Shown: piece by piece, positions 1 through 9,072 of the stretch | Numbering within the stretch: position 1 is the stretch's first letter | Layout: each line of letters begins with the position of its first letter | Origin: Vagococcus hydrophili | GTDB lineage: Bacteria > Bacillota > Bacilli > Lactobacillales > Vagococcaceae | Reading direction: 5' to 3' | Length of the DNA stretch: 64,000 nt | Assembly: GCF_011304195.1 (NCBI RefSeq) | Contig: NZ_CP049887.1 | Span: 248,001 to 312,000 of the forward strand | Program-made: the position numbers and the translations under genes | The notes under the pieces: model-generated | Databases searched by the model: none | What the model was told of the DNA's origin: nothing | The model's input: only the letters and a program-made list of their open reading frames with translations

Positions 1-505
1 CCACTGGTAAATCCCAAATAGCAGCCATATTAATACTTTCATGGAATGTTCCTTCATTTGAGGCACCATCACCAAAGAAACAAATCGCTACGTCATCAGT
101 TTTTAAATATTTATTACGTAAAGCAGCTCCAACAGCGATTGGGAAACCACCACCAACCATACCGTTTGCCCCTAGCATTCCTTTATCGATATCAGCAATA
201 TGCATTGAGCCGCCTTTACCTTTACAAAGTCCTGTTGCTTTACCAAAAATTTCTGCCATCATTCCGTTTAAATCACAGCCCTTAGCGATACAGTGACCGT
301 GACCACGGTGAGTACTTGTGATGTAATCTTTATCTGTTAAGTGAGCACAAACCCCTGTTGCGACTGCTTCTTCCCCTGCATATAAATGGACGAATCCTGG
401 AATTTCTCCTTTAGTAAAAATCCCGTGAACCTCATCTTCAAAATTTCGGATATCATTCATTGTTTTATAAATCCACTCTGCTTGTTGCTTTGTCATTTTT
501 TCCAT
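1..505 (-). CDS. acoA: Acetoin dehydrogenase E1 component, alpha subunit (3' part cut by window edge)
   Basis: The thiamine-diphosphate-dependent E1 alpha subunit of the acetoin (2-oxo acid) dehydrogenase complex; with the beta subunit it cleaves acetoin and passes the acetyl group to E2. About 168 N-terminal residues are present and the rest lies beyond base 1. The start is the ATG at 505 behind AAGGAGG. Visible family features are RNFEDEVHGIFTKGEIPGF near the N terminus and the TPP/Mg motif GDGASNEG near residue 143, followed by a conserved N and F/H pattern. It starts 13 bases after lpdA ends, so the two are co-transcribed. The acetoin rather than pyruvate assignment rests on the E1 alpha N-terminal sequence and on the sigma-54 promoter and AcoR-type activator just upstream. 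A general 2-oxo acid dehydrogenase role cannot be excluded because E1 beta and E2 are not in view. Confidence 0.85.
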   Translation of the reverse strand, partial: MEKMTKQQAEWIYKTMNDIRNFEDEVHGIFTKGEIPGFVHLYAGEEAVATGVCAHLTDKDYITSTHRGHGHCIAKGCDLNGMMAEIFGKATGLCKGKGGSMHIADIDKGMLGANGMVGGGFPIAVGAALRNKYLKTDDVAICFFGDGASNEGTFHESINMAAIWDLPV

Positions 506-518
506 TATGTATTCCTCC

Positions 519-1856
519 TTAGAAAATCATTTGGCTACCCAGTTCACCAATCATTTCTGAAAGGGTTGGATGAGCAAATGTCATTTTTTCAATTTCTTCT
601 AAACGTCCCTCTGATTCTTTAACGGCTAGAATGGTGTGAATCATCTCTGTTGCATTACTTCCAACAATGACAGCACCTAATATTTCATGGTATTTTTTGT
701 CAGCTATCACCTTAATAAAGCCTGTGGTTTCATTTCCTGCAATCGCTCGACCATTAGCTGAATAAGGCGTTTTTGAAACTAATACATCAAAACCTTTTTC
801 TTTGGCTTCCACTTCACTTAAACCAAAACTAGCAATTTCTGGATGAGTATAGACACACCTTGGAACTTGCTCATTTTTAAGTGGGGCTTCTTTTTCACCA
901 AACATATGTCGGACAGCTTTTGTCCCTTCTTTACTAGCTGCATGAGCCAACATATACCCATCGATAATATCCCCAACAGCGTAAACATTAGGTACTGATG
1001 TTTGATACTGACGATTGGTTTTTATAAATTTTTTATTTTCTGATTTTTCAAGATTCAAGTTTTCTGCCAAGTCTAAGTTTCCCTTACGACCAGTCACAAC
1101 AAGTAACTCATCAAAAGAAATCTCTTGATCTGCTAAAATAACTTTCTTAGCTTCAACATCTTTTATCGTTGCTCCTTCAATCACTTGAACCTTCATTTTA
1201 TTTAATTGATTTTTGATGATTTGCGTTGCTTCTAAATCTTCTGTCATTAAAATACTTGGGGCGACTTCGATAATCGTAACTTTTGTCCCAAGAGGTGCCA
1301 TGGCAAAGGCTAACTCTACCCCAATCACACCACCACCAATAATCACTAATTCTTTTGGTAACTCCTTTAAATCAAAGAAGGTGTCCGTTGTTAGATACTT
1401 GCTATTTTCAATCCCATTAATTGGTGGAACAAAAGGATGACTTCCTGTTGCAAGCAGTAGATAATCACTCTCTAATAACTCATTGTTAACACGTATTTCA
1501 TGTGATGATTGAATACTCGCTTCCCCTTCATAGTAATCAATGTTGTTTTGCTTAAATAAATAGTGGATTCCTTGTTGAAGTTGACTCACAACCCCATTTT
1601 TTCGCTCCACTAATTTGGTGTAATCAATGTCCCCTAATTCATTGGAAATTCCAAAACGGTTTGCTTCCTTTAACTCTTCCACCCAACTTGCATGTTTCAA
1701 GTAGGCTTTTGAGGGAATACAACCAACATTTAAACAAGTACCTCCGATTTTTTCTTTTTCAATGACTGCCACTTTTTGACCCAACTTCGCCGCTTCAACC
1801 GCCGCAACATAGCCACCGGGACCTGCACCAATCACAATCAGATTGTACTTCTTCAT
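519..1856 (-). CDS. lpdA: Dihydrolipoyl dehydrogenase (E3) of the acetoin dehydrogenase complex
   Basis: Flavoprotein that reoxidises the dihydrolipoyl groups of E2 with NAD+. The 445 residues hold an N-terminal FAD motif GAGPGG (about 10-15), the redox disulfide GGTCLNVGCIPSK (Cys41 and Cys46), a second nucleotide-binding GGGVIGVE for NAD, and the C-terminal catalytic pair in AHPTLSE (His429, Glu434). It is slightly shorter than the usual 460-470 residues but complete in domains. The ATG follows AAGGAAGGTGATGTT. It is the first gene after the -24/-12 promoter at 1895-1910 and precedes acoA by 13 bases. Having E3 first in the operon is a common aco arrangement in this group, which supports a dedicated E3 rather than the housekeeping pyruvate dehydrogenase copy. 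Confidence 0.93.
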   Translation of the reverse strand: MKKYNLIVIGAGPGGYVAAVEAAKLGQKVAVIEKEKIGGTCLNVGCIPSKAYLKHASWVEELKEANRFGISNELGDIDYTKLVERKNGVVSQLQQGIHYLFKQNNIDYYEGEASIQSSHEIRVNNELLESDYLLLATGSHPFVPPINGIENSKYLTTDTFFDLKELPKELVIIGGGVIGVELAFAMAPLGTKVTIIEVAPSILMTEDLEATQIIKNQLNKMKVQVIEGATIKDVEAKKVILADQEISFDELLVVTGRKGNLDLAENLNLEKSENKKFIKTNRQYQTSVPNVYAVGDIIDGYMLAHAASKEGTKAVRHMFGEKEAPLKNEQVPRCVYTHPEIASFGLSEVEAKEKGFDVLVSKTPYSANGRAIAGNETTGFIKVIADKKYHEILGAVIVGSNATEMIHTILAVKESEGRLEEIEKMTFAHPTLSEMIGELGSQMIF

Positions 1857-1894
1857 AACATCACCTTCCTTATTTTCTACTACACCTTACTAAT

Positions 1895-1910
1895 AGCAAA
1901 TTCCGTGCCA
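1895..1910 (-). promoter_or_regulatory. Sigma-54 (-24/-12) promoter of the aco operon
   Basis: On the minus strand the sequence reads TGGCAC-GGAAT-TTGCT, a full match to the sigma-54 consensus TGGCAC-N5-TTGCW. The expected transcript start is near 1883, giving a leader of about 27 bases before the lpdA ATG. AcoR, encoded directly upstream, has the AAA+ domain that acts on sigma-54 polymerase, so activation by AcoR is the obvious inference. Confidence 0.9.
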
Positions 1911-1953
1911 ACTTAGAAAACGCTTTAAATAAAACTTTATTGTTCTCTAAAAC

Positions 1954-1991
1954 GTCCCATGAGACAAAACAACTAGGACGATGTTGCAACA
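1954..1991 (-). promoter_or_regulatory. Candidate upstream activator sites for AcoR
   Basis: Two palindromes lie about 70-110 bases upstream of the predicted aco transcript start, where enhancer-binding proteins usually sit: GTCCCATGAGAC (1954-1965, one mismatched pair) and the perfect TGTTGCAACA (1982-1991). The second abuts the T-run of the acoR terminator, so part of its sequence may belong to that. The assignment to AcoR is positional only. Confidence 0.4.
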
Positions 1992-2028
1992 AAAAAGCCA
2001 TCAAACACTTTTTAGGTGCTTGATGACT
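1990..2028 (-). terminator. Rho-independent terminator of acoR
   Basis: Thirteen-base stem (1996-2008 with 2016-2028, two weak pairs) with a 7-base loop, followed on the minus strand by TTTTTTG. It lies just after the acoR stop codon and separates acoR from the sigma-54 promoter. Confidence 0.85.
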
Positions 2029-2043
2029 TCTCTATTGCTAGTT

Positions 2044-3840
2044 TCATTTCTTAGTTATATCAATTTGATACTTATCTATTTTTCGGTAAAGGGTGCTACG
2101 TGCCATGTTTAGTAATTCAGCAGTTTTCGTTAAATGATAATCAGTCTCCTGTAAGGTATGAATAATCTCTGATCGCTCATCCAACGCATTATCTAATTTA
2201 GGGATTATCTTGATTGACCCAATGGAAATAAGATTTACTAATTCCTCATGTGTGGGTTCTTTTTTAGGAAAATAAAGATACAACCTCTCTAGAAAATTTT
2301 GAAATTCTCGAATATTTCCTTGCCACTCATATTCTTTTCCTATTTGGCTGATTTTATTTTGCCAAGAAGGTTGCCATTTCTTATTCTGACAAAAGACATC
2401 CACAAGGGTTGAGAAATCTTCTTGTCTCTCTCTTAAAGAAGGTAAATTTAGTGGAATCACATACAAACGATAAAATAAATCCTCTCGAAACTCTCCTTGT
2501 TTAACAAGTTCTTTCAAGTCCTTGTTACTCGCTGTGACTAGTCTAAAATCAACACTGAGTTCTTTACCGCTGCCAATCGGTGTAATTTTTTTCTCTTCTA
2601 ACGCACGAAGTAAAGCAACTTGCATTCGTTTTGACATACTATCGATTTCATCTAAAAATAAAGTTCCTTGATTCGCTTGTTCTATTTTCCCTTTATATCC
2701 TGACTGATTGGCACCTGTAAAGGAACCCGCCACATAACCAAATAACTCACTCTCAAGTAAACTTTCACTTAGCGCCCCACAGTTAACAGAAACCAGTTTG
2801 CCGAATTGGCGACTGCTATTGTAGTGAATCGTCTTAGCGGAAACTTCTTTACCACTTCCCGTTTCTCCGTAAACATGAATCGGCAACTCTGATTTAGCAG
2901 CCTGTGACAATTGGTTTAAAAATTTTTGATATTCTTTATTTTTAGAAGTAATACCAAAACTTACAAAAGAAGGCTCGACTTGACCTTTCTCTAATTTGTA
3001 ACGGAAACCAATTAGCTCCTTATTTTGATACAGCTTTTCCTTTTTAAACGGAGTCGCTTCAACTTTCATCAATTCAGTAATTAACTCGCCTTGATTTTCC
3101 TGATATTGCTCTTGATAATCCTCAGATACCGACAATATTTTCCCATCAAGGCCCACAAGTAAAGACTGCTTAAAAGGAGAATCCAATACCTCTAATAGCT
3201 GCTCTTTTTTTACTTTAATTTCTTGTTCAATCACTCGTTGTTGAACATTTTTGGCAATCATTTTTAAGGCAAACAACGTATAATTCACTTCACTAGCTGT
3301 TTCCATAGTTGAGACATTTAAGCAAGCAATGACTTCATTGTTTCCATTAAATATGGGGGTTGAACTACAGGTAAAAGGGTGTGAGGCTTCTGAAAAATGT
3401 TGAAATCTCTCTACAGTCACACTTTGTAGCGTTCTTAAAGCAATCCCAATCGCATTGGTTCCCACTGCTTTTTCTGTCCAAACGCTCCCTTCAGAAAATT
3501 GGATGTTATTGGCTAAATCTCTCGTTTCTGAATGACCCTCTCGCCAAAGAATGGTTCCCTTACTATCAGTTAAAATAAATAATGGTTTCTTAATATAAAA
3601 AAATTCACTTAGACGTTTAATTTCCTTTTTGACCGTTTGGATTAAAAATGATAACTCTTTCATTTGGATGGCTAGTTCCACATCAGGTATTCTTTCAATC
3701 CCTTGTCTAGAAAAAGGATTAACCGAATTATCTGAACAGTATTTCCAGGACTCAATAATATATTCTGGTAACAGCGTTTGATTGACTTCATTTGATTGAA
3801 CATAGCTTTGCCACAAATCTTTGGTATTCAATAGCGCCAC
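2044..3840 (-). CDS. acoR: Sigma-54-dependent transcriptional activator of the acetoin operon
   Basis: A 598-residue enhancer-binding protein of the AcoR type. The N-terminal roughly 230 residues form a GAF-like sensor region, with WTEKAVGTNAIGIAL near 120 typical of acetoin and related activators. The central AAA+ domain has Walker A GETGSGKE (about 320), the sigma-54 contact loop as GSFTGA (the usual GAFTGA with Ala to Ser), Walker B GTLFLDEID, and an arginine-finger region. The C-terminal Fis-type helix-turn-helix is LTKTAELLNMARSTLYRKI. The start is a GTG at 3840 with GGAAGG upstream, and a -10 like TATACT sits at 3863-3868. It is transcribed from its own promoter and closed by the terminator at 1990-2028. 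It most likely senses acetoin and drives the promoter at 1895-1910. Confidence 0.87.
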   Translation of the reverse strand: MALLNTKDLWQSYVQSNEVNQTLLPEYIIESWKYCSDNSVNPFSRQGIERIPDVELAIQMKELSFLIQTVKKEIKRLSEFFYIKKPLFILTDSKGTILWREGHSETRDLANNIQFSEGSVWTEKAVGTNAIGIALRTLQSVTVERFQHFSEASHPFTCSSTPIFNGNNEVIACLNVSTMETASEVNYTLFALKMIAKNVQQRVIEQEIKVKKEQLLEVLDSPFKQSLLVGLDGKILSVSEDYQEQYQENQGELITELMKVEATPFKKEKLYQNKELIGFRYKLEKGQVEPSFVSFGITSKNKEYQKFLNQLSQAAKSELPIHVYGETGSGKEVSAKTIHYNSSRQFGKLVSVNCGALSESLLESELFGYVAGSFTGANQSGYKGKIEQANQGTLFLDEIDSMSKRMQVALLRALEEKKITPIGSGKELSVDFRLVTASNKDLKELVKQGEFREDLFYRLYVIPLNLPSLRERQEDFSTLVDVFCQNKKWQPSWQNKISQIGKEYEWQGNIREFQNFLERLYLYFPKKEPTHEELVNLISIGSIKIIPKLDNALDERSEIIHTLQETDYHLTKTAELLNMARSTLYRKIDKYQIDITKK

Positions 3841-3902
3841 TCACCCTTCCTTAGTTAAAGTAAGTATATCACTATTTCACAAATTTGAATAACAATGGGC
3901 AC

Positions 3903-3947
3903 AAAAAAGCGTGAGAAAAGGGATTCTACCAACTCTCTACGCTTTTT
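3903..3947. terminator. Bidirectional terminator downstream of whiA
   Basis: Stem AAAAAAGCGTGAGA (3903-3916) pairs with the segment ending in ACGCTTTTTT (3934-3947), with T-runs on either strand. It ends the rapZ-yvcK-whiA transcript. Confidence 0.85.
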
Positions 3948-3956
3948 TAATAACTA

Positions 3957-4877
3957 TTATAACTTATCTGCAAATTCGTTTATTTTTCTAATTCGATGAT
4001 TAATTCCTGATTTAGTGATCGGGCCAGAAGGTAACATCTCGCCTAGTTCTTTCAAACTAATTTCCGGATTTTCTAAGCGCATTTCTGCCACTTCTTTTAA
4101 TTTTTCAGGTAAACTATCTAAACCGACTCTGTCAGCAATCAAACGAATATTTTCAATTTGACGTTTGGCTGCATCGGCTGTTTTATTCATATTGGCATTT
4201 TCACAGTTCATCAAACGATTTACTGAGTTTCTTAGATCGCGTACTATTCTGACATCTTCAAATTTCAACATGGCATTCGTTGCCCCTACTAAAATGAGAA
4301 AATCAGCAATCTCTTCTGCCCCTTTTAAATAAACGATAAAGCCATTACGACGATCTAAAACACGACCATTAAAATCATAAAATTTCAACATCTCACACAA
4401 ATCATTGCACTGATCTTCGTACATGGAATAAATCTCTAAATGGTAACGACTAGTTTCAGGATTATTGACCGAGCCACCAGCTAAAAAGGCGCCACGTAAA
4501 TACGAACGCATTTTTTGCTCATTTCCCATGATAGACTCCGAAACACGAGTTCTAAACATAAACCCGTCCATAATTTCAAGATCATTTAGAACCGTCTGAG
4601 TCCCTTGTTTCAATCTCACAATATAAACATTGTTTTTCTTTAGTTTCATTTTACGTCGAACTAACAGCTCACTATTCACTTGATAATGATCTTTTAGTAA
4701 GGTATAAATTCTTCTAGCGATCGCTGCATTCTCCGTTTGAACATTTAAAACAAACTGGCGATTCACTAGTGTAACTGCACCGTTCATTCTAATTAAAGCG
4801 GCTAACTCCGCCTTTGCGTGTTCCTTATGAACTTCCAATGTGGTCAGTTCTTTTTTTACATCTGCTGCAAAAGACAT
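3957..4877 (-). CDS. whiA: WhiA-family DNA-binding protein
   Basis: A 306-residue homologue of WhiA, which combines a LAGLIDADG endonuclease-like fold without nuclease function with a C-terminal helix-turn-helix. In Firmicutes it is linked to cell division and chromosome segregation; in actinomycetes it is a sporulation regulator. Visible hallmarks are the N-terminal [10 protein letters not shown] and the C-terminal block [25 protein letters not shown], which is the most conserved part of the family. It is the last gene of rapZ-yvcK-whiA, an order kept across most Firmicutes, and starts about 20 bases after yvcK ends. Its length is normal for the family. Confidence 0.95.
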   Translation of the reverse strand: MSFAADVKKELTTLEVHKEHAKAELAALIRMNGAVTLVNRQFVLNVQTENAAIARRIYTLLKDHYQVNSELLVRRKMKLKKNNVYIVRLKQGTQTVLNDLEIMDGFMFRTRVSESIMGNEQKMRSYLRGAFLAGGSVNNPETSRYHLEIYSMYEDQCNDLCEMLKFYDFNGRVLDRRNGFIVYLKGAEEIADFLILVGATNAMLKFEDVRIVRDLRNSVNRLMNCENANMNKTADAAKRQIENIRLIADRVGLDSLPEKLKEVAEMRLENPEISLKELGEMLPSGPITKSGINHRIRKINEFADKL

Positions 4878-4898
4878 CCTGACTCACTCCCTTACTTT

Positions 4899-5891
4899 TT
4901 AATATTTTGTCCCAAAGACTAAACGGAATAACTCTTCCACTACTTTGTTGCCATCATGGAAAACTCCGCCATCTTTAAGTTCTAAGAAGTCCGCAGAAAT
5001 CACGCGACACTCTTCATCTCTTAACCCTTGGAAATTGTGGCGAACTTGTACCAAATACTCATCATAAACATCAAAATCCATATATCCTTCTGGAATAGGT
5101 TCGGTATTTACTAACACAGTATCCACAAATTTTGCGCCTAAATGTTTGTGTAACACGCGAATGTGATCGGCATCAGAAAAATGCTCTGTCTCACCTTTTT
5201 GCGTCATGATGTTACAAATATAAACCACTTCAGCTTCTGATTCTTTAATCGCTTGACCTAAATCCTCAATCATTAGGTTAGGTAAAATACTAGTATATAA
5301 ACTACCAGGACCAAGCACAATCATATCCGCTTCTTTAATGGCAGTCACGACTTTACGTGCCGCTTTTGGTTTCTCATCATCTCCAGTATTTTTTACATAA
5401 ACATACTCGATTTTTTTACGGTCTTCGGCAATTTTAGATTCACCTGCTACATCTGTTCCATCTTCAAATCTTGCATGAAGCGTTAAAGATTTTTCTGATG
5501 CTGGATAAATATGACCATCCACATGCATAAATTTCGTTAGCAATTGAATAGCGTCATAGGTACTTTCTTTCATTTCAGAAAGAGCCGCAATAATCAAATT
5601 ACCAATCGTGTGATTCGCTAAAAAATCATCTTCTTGTTTAAAACGATATTGGAAGATCTTTTCATACATTTGAGGCATATCCGATAAAGAAACTAGCACA
5701 TTACGTAAATCCCCAGGAGGACTCATGTTGACACTTTCTCTTAAAGCACCACTACTGCCACCATCATCAGCCACTGTTACGACTGCTGTGATATCTGCAC
5801 TTTGATAACGAAGACCTTTTAAGATAACTGGTAAACCAGTTCCGCCACCGATAACGACGATCTTAGGTCTTCTTATGCGGTAAGTTTTCAT
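4899..5891 (-). CDS. yvcK: Gluconeogenesis factor YvcK/CofD-like protein
   Basis: A 330-residue member of the YvcK branch of the CofD-like family. It has a Rossmann-type N terminus [16 protein letters not shown] and conserved blocks [20 protein letters not shown] and [15 protein letters not shown]. In B. subtilis the protein binds UDP-sugars and is needed for growth on gluconeogenic carbon sources and for correct peptidoglycan synthesis enzyme placement. Its ATG overlaps the rapZ stop as ATGA (5888-5891), so the two are translationally coupled. Confidence 0.95.
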   Translation of the reverse strand: MKTYRIRRPKIVVIGGGTGLPVILKGLRYQSADITAVVTVADDGGSSGALRESVNMSPPGDLRNVLVSLSDMPQMYEKIFQYRFKQEDDFLANHTIGNLIIAALSEMKESTYDAIQLLTKFMHVDGHIYPASEKSLTLHARFEDGTDVAGESKIAEDRKKIEYVYVKNTGDDEKPKAARKVVTAIKEADMIVLGPGSLYTSILPNLMIEDLGQAIKESEAEVVYICNIMTQKGETEHFSDADHIRVLHKHLGAKFVDTVLVNTEPIPEGYMDFDVYDEYLVQVRHNFQGLRDEECRVISADFLELKDGGVFHDGNKVVEELFRLVFGTKY

Positions 5892-6784
5892 GAACGATTA
5901 ACTGTTTCTTTTCTTTTTGAAATATCTCGGTGGGTGATATTTGTCTTATAATCTTGTTCAATACGGTGACCCAAACGCTCAGTTAAAGCAACCGAACGAT
6001 GTTGACCACCTGTACAGCCAATCGCAATCGTTAAACTCATTTTACCTTCTTTTTTATAACCTGGTAGAATGCTTAAAATTAATTCTTCGTATTTTTGATA
6101 GAAATCTTCTGTCATTTCTGACGCCATCACGTAATCATAAACTGGTTTATCTTTACCACACATTGGACGTAATTCATCCACATAGTGAGGATTCGGTAAA
6201 AATCTGACATCCATCACGATATCTGCGTCAATTGGTAGTCCGTATTTAAACCCAAAAGAAACCATCTCAACTCTAAAAGTTGAGGTATCTTGAGACTTGA
6301 AGTTAGACATGATGCGTTCTCTTAACTCACGAGGCGCCAATTTTGTCGTATCGATCACTAATTGTGCTTCGGCTTTTAATTCACTTAATAATGAACGTTC
6401 TTTAGCAATACCTTCTGTCACTAATCCGTCCATCGCTAAAGGATGGGTTCTTCTTGTTTCTTTATAGCGAGAAACTAATTCTTTGTCTGAAGCATCTAAG
6501 AACATAATGCTTGTATCAACTAATTTTGTATTTTCAATTTCAATTAACATACTTTGGATTTCTTGGAAAAAAGCACGTGATCTTAAATCAATCACTAAGG
6601 CTATTTTTGTAATTTTGCCAGATTCTTTAATTAATTCCCAAAATTTAGGAATTAAACTTGGAGGTAAGTTATCAATACAGAAAAAGCCCATATCCTCGAA
6701 ACTTTGGATAGCCACTGTTTTACCAGCACCACTCATTCCTGTAATAACAACTAATTGAAGACTTTCTATTTGTTTTTCTTCCAT
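5888..6784 (-). CDS. rapZ: RNase adapter / nucleotide-binding protein RapZ (YvcJ)
   Basis: A 298-residue P-loop protein of the RapZ/YvcJ family. The Walker A is GMSGAGKT near residue 16, with family blocks [36 protein letters not shown] and, near the C terminus, [17 protein letters not shown]. In E. coli RapZ steers RNase E to the GlmZ small RNA; in Firmicutes it binds and hydrolyses nucleotides and affects competence. It is the first gene of the operon. The ATG follows GGGAGTGAG, and an extended -10 (TGTTATAAT) lies at 6814-6822 on the minus strand. Confidence 0.95.
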   Translation of the reverse strand: MEEKQIESLQLVVITGMSGAGKTVAIQSFEDMGFFCIDNLPPSLIPKFWELIKESGKITKIALVIDLRSRAFFQEIQSMLIEIENTKLVDTSIMFLDASDKELVSRYKETRRTHPLAMDGLVTEGIAKERSLLSELKAEAQLVIDTTKLAPRELRERIMSNFKSQDTSTFRVEMVSFGFKYGLPIDADIVMDVRFLPNPHYVDELRPMCGKDKPVYDYVMASEMTEDFYQKYEELILSILPGYKKEGKMSLTIAIGCTGGQHRSVALTERLGHRIEQDYKTNITHRDISKRKETVNRS

Positions 6785-6813
6785 TTATCTCACTCCCTAT
6801 TTTCAATTCTTCA

Positions 6814-6822
6814 ATTATAACA
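6814..6822 (-). promoter_or_regulatory. Extended -10 promoter of rapZ-yvcK-whiA
   Basis: Reads TGTTATAAT on the minus strand, a TGN-TATAAT extended -10. No good -35 is seen, as expected for this class. The predicted transcript leader is about 23 bases. Confidence 0.65.
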
Positions 6823-6857
6823 TACCTGGCGTGTCATAAGATAGCTAAAAAAATTAT

Positions 6858-6906
6858 TTGACAATTTCACTACTCGGATATATAGTTAGTTACATAACCA
6901 ACTAAC
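6858..6906 (+). promoter_or_regulatory. Promoter and probable operator of the GntR/YtrA operon
   Basis: TTGACA (6858-6863), a 17-base spacer and TATAGT (6881-6886) form a strong sigma-A promoter. An inverted repeat GTTAGTT-N8-AACTAAC (6885-6906) starts at the -10 and covers the transcript start, the usual place for autorepression by a YtrA-subfamily regulator. The regulator is the first gene downstream. Confidence 0.8.
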
Positions 6907-6929
6907 CAAATAAGTAGTGAGGTGATTTC

Positions 6930-7298
6930 ATGAAGTTTAATTACACAGGTGACAAACCTTTATTCCAACAAGTAGCTGATCAAATCAATGAAGGTATCTT
7001 AAATGGTGCTTACTCAGAAGGGGCTCAAATCCCTTCAACGACAGAGATTTCAAAAGTTTATCAAATCAATCCAGCGACCGTATTAAAAGGGATGAATATT
7101 TTAGTCGATTTAGAGTTAATCGAAAAGAAACGTGGTATTGGCATGTTTGTTCTATCAGGAGCGAAGGAGAAAGTGATTAAAATGAAAAAAGAAGAGTTCT
7201 TAAATCAAGATGTGCATCAAATTATTGAAGAAGCTAAAAAATTAAATATTAGCTTGGAAGAATTAAAAGCTATTTTAGAAAGAGGGTATCAATCATGA
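6930..7298 (+). CDS. GntR-family transcriptional regulator, YtrA subfamily
   Basis: A 122-residue protein with an N-terminal winged helix (PLFQQVADQINEGILNGAYSEG then IPSTTEISKVYQINPATVLKGM) and only a short two-helix tail, the layout of the YtrA subfamily, which lacks a ligand-binding domain. Members usually repress an adjoining ABC transporter operon and respond to cell-wall stress. It is preceded by a strong promoter with an inverted repeat across the start site, and its stop overlaps the ATPase ATG by four bases (7295-7298). Confidence 0.88.
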   Translation: MKFNYTGDKPLFQQVADQINEGILNGAYSEGAQIPSTTEISKVYQINPATVLKGMNILVDLELIEKKRGIGMFVLSGAKEKVIKMKKEEFLNQDVHQIIEEAKKLNISLEELKAILERGYQS

Positions 7299-8143
7299 GT
7301 TTAGAAATCAAAAATATCGATAAAAATTATAAAGATAAAAAAGCGTTAGATAATATCACCATTACGATTGAACCAAATAAAATTTATGGATTACTCGGTA
7401 GAAACGGTGCTGGTAAAAGTACTCTTTTAAATGTTATAAACAATCGCAGCGTACCAAGTAGTGGAGACGTTCTCTTAGATGGAAACACTTTACTTGATAA
7501 TGAAGTCACTCTTAATCAAGTTTATCTAATGAGTGAAGACAATCTTTTTCCTTCAACGATGAAAGTGAAAGACATGTTTAAAATTTCGGAACAATTCTAC
7601 GGTTCTTTTGATTGGGATTTAGCTGAAAAGATGTTGGAAGAGTTTGAACTTACTAAAAAAACAACTTTCAAAAAATTATCCACAGGTTATCGTAGTATTG
7701 CCAAGTTAATCATTGCCTTATGTGTTCCCTGTGATTACATCTTTCTAGATGAACCTGTTTTAGGATTGGACGCAGCCCACAGAGAATTATTTTATGAGTT
7801 TCTAATTGAAACCTATGAAACAAGCCCACGAACTTTTATTATCTCAACTCACTTAATTGAAGAGATTACTAATTTATTAGAAAGTGTCATCATTATCGAC
7901 AAAGGAAAAGTTAGTGTCGCTGAAGACGTTTCAACTATTTTAGAAACATCTTTCACCTTGTCTGGTCCTAAGACAAGTGTTTTAGCTGCGGTTAAAGACT
8001 CAGAGATTCTTGGTCAGGAAGAACTGGGTGATTTCATTAGCGTTCATATCACAGGTCAACTGCCAGATAATTTTTCAAATGATATTTCCGTTTCACCACT
8101 TAATCTACAAAATTACTTCGTTCAATTAACTAAAAGAAAGTAG
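7295..8143 (+). CDS. ABC transporter ATP-binding protein (YtrB-like)
   Basis: A 282-residue ABC ATPase. It has Walker A GLLGRNGAGKST near residue 33, Walker B CDYIFLDEPVLGLD and the H-loop ISTHLIEE. The signature helix is degenerate, LSTGYRSIAKL in place of LSGGQ, a feature common in the YtrB/EcsA-like exporters paired with YtrA regulators. It is translationally coupled to the regulator and followed by its permease 9 bases later. The likely role is export or resistance linked to envelope stress; the substrate cannot be read from sequence. Confidence 0.87.
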   Translation: MSLEIKNIDKNYKDKKALDNITITIEPNKIYGLLGRNGAGKSTLLNVINNRSVPSSGDVLLDGNTLLDNEVTLNQVYLMSEDNLFPSTMKVKDMFKISEQFYGSFDWDLAEKMLEEFELTKKTTFKKLSTGYRSIAKLIIALCVPCDYIFLDEPVLGLDAAHRELFYEFLIETYETSPRTFIISTHLIEEITNLLESVIIIDKGKVSVAEDVSTILETSFTLSGPKTSVLAAVKDSEILGQEELGDFISVHITGQLPDNFSNDISVSPLNLQNYFVQLTKRK

Positions 8144-8152
8144 GTTTTATTT

Positions 8153-8887
8153 ATGAAATTATCCACAGCAATCTCTTATCGTTTTAAGTATCAAATGAAG
8201 TCAGCCATCATTTTCTTTGCATACTTTATCTTTTTTGCCGTTATATTGCCTTTAGTTGGGATCTTTATGGCAGGTGGCGTTGATCAGGTCGTAAAATCTG
8301 ACGCCATTATTCCTGGTATTGTCTTCATGATAATACTTGCTTTCATTGGGATTAGCACTGATTTTAAATTATTTATTCAAAATGGCATGTCACGACTTAA
8401 CATTTACTTAGCTTCTTTAATTTCAAATGCCATTTTATCAGCTGTTTTCGCTTTGGCTTTGATGCTGTTTCCATTTTTATTAAATAAAGTTTTACCGACA
8501 AACTTTAAATTCACACTTTTTCTAACTGAATTTTACACCGATAATAACGTGTTCCTTAGTTTCTTACTCTTGTTTGTTTTACTTCTAGCTGCAAGTTCGT
8601 TTGGAACAATTGCTGGAACATTTAATGACCGTGTGACGGGTGTAAAAAAACTAATTGTCATTGGTTTACTGATTGTCATTCCTATTTTAGTTAGCATGCT
8701 CATTCAAATTATTAGCCCTAGTTTAAGAGCTGATTTATTTCTATTCTTCCAAAAAATATTAGGTCTTGGCAGTGGAAAAGTTGAAGTATTACCGTTTATG
8801 ATCACTTTAATTACCCTCTTTATCATTCTTTCAATTGTCACTTATTTAATGAATATCAATCGTGAAATTAAACGAGTTAATGGATAA
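8153..8887 (+). CDS. ABC transporter permease (partner of the YtrB-like ATPase)
   Basis: A 244-residue integral membrane protein with about six hydrophobic segments (roughly residues 18-40, 55-75, 90-120, 135-155, 170-190 and 215-240). It shows no recognisable catalytic motif and is assigned from topology and operon position. It ends the three-gene regulator-ATPase-permease operon; a hairpin immediately follows the stop codon. Confidence 0.8.
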   Translation: MKLSTAISYRFKYQMKSAIIFFAYFIFFAVILPLVGIFMAGGVDQVVKSDAIIPGIVFMIILAFIGISTDFKLFIQNGMSRLNIYLASLISNAILSAVFALALMLFPFLLNKVLPTNFKFTLFLTEFYTDNNVFLSFLLLFVLLLAASSFGTIAGTFNDRVTGVKKLIVIGLLIVIPILVSMLIQIISPSLRADLFLFFQKILGLGSGKVEVLPFMITLITLFIILSIVTYLMNINREIKRVNG

Positions 8888-8894
8888 AAATATT

Positions 8895-9072
8895 CTAAAA
8901 AAGCGTTTAGCTCCAGTTGCTCGGGGCTAAACGCTTTTGAATCTACCATTTCTATTCAGAGATTTAAAAGCAACTCCTTCGGCAACTTCACAACTCATAA
9001 GCAATCCCAAAACCTCGGATTGTTTATGAGTTCCTCCAGTTGCTCGGAGTTAAACGCTTTTGAATCTACCAT
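8895..9072. repeat. Two copies of the 123-bp hairpin element between the YtrC-like permease and uvrA
   Basis: The convergent gap holds a short hairpin (GCGTTTAGC...GCTAAACGC, 8903-8934, flanked by A- and T-runs) and a long one running the other way (about 8965-9062). The block CTCCAGTTGCTCGG plus TAAACGCTTTTGAATCTACC occurs at 8911 and again at 9034, exactly 123 bases apart, the same period as the array behind pepC. The long copy, read on the minus strand, has the outer arms TTAACTCC...GGAGTT and an inner stem ACTCATAA-CAATCC against GGATTG-TTATGAGT. The hairpins probably also terminate the permease and uvrA transcripts. Confidence 0.8.
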
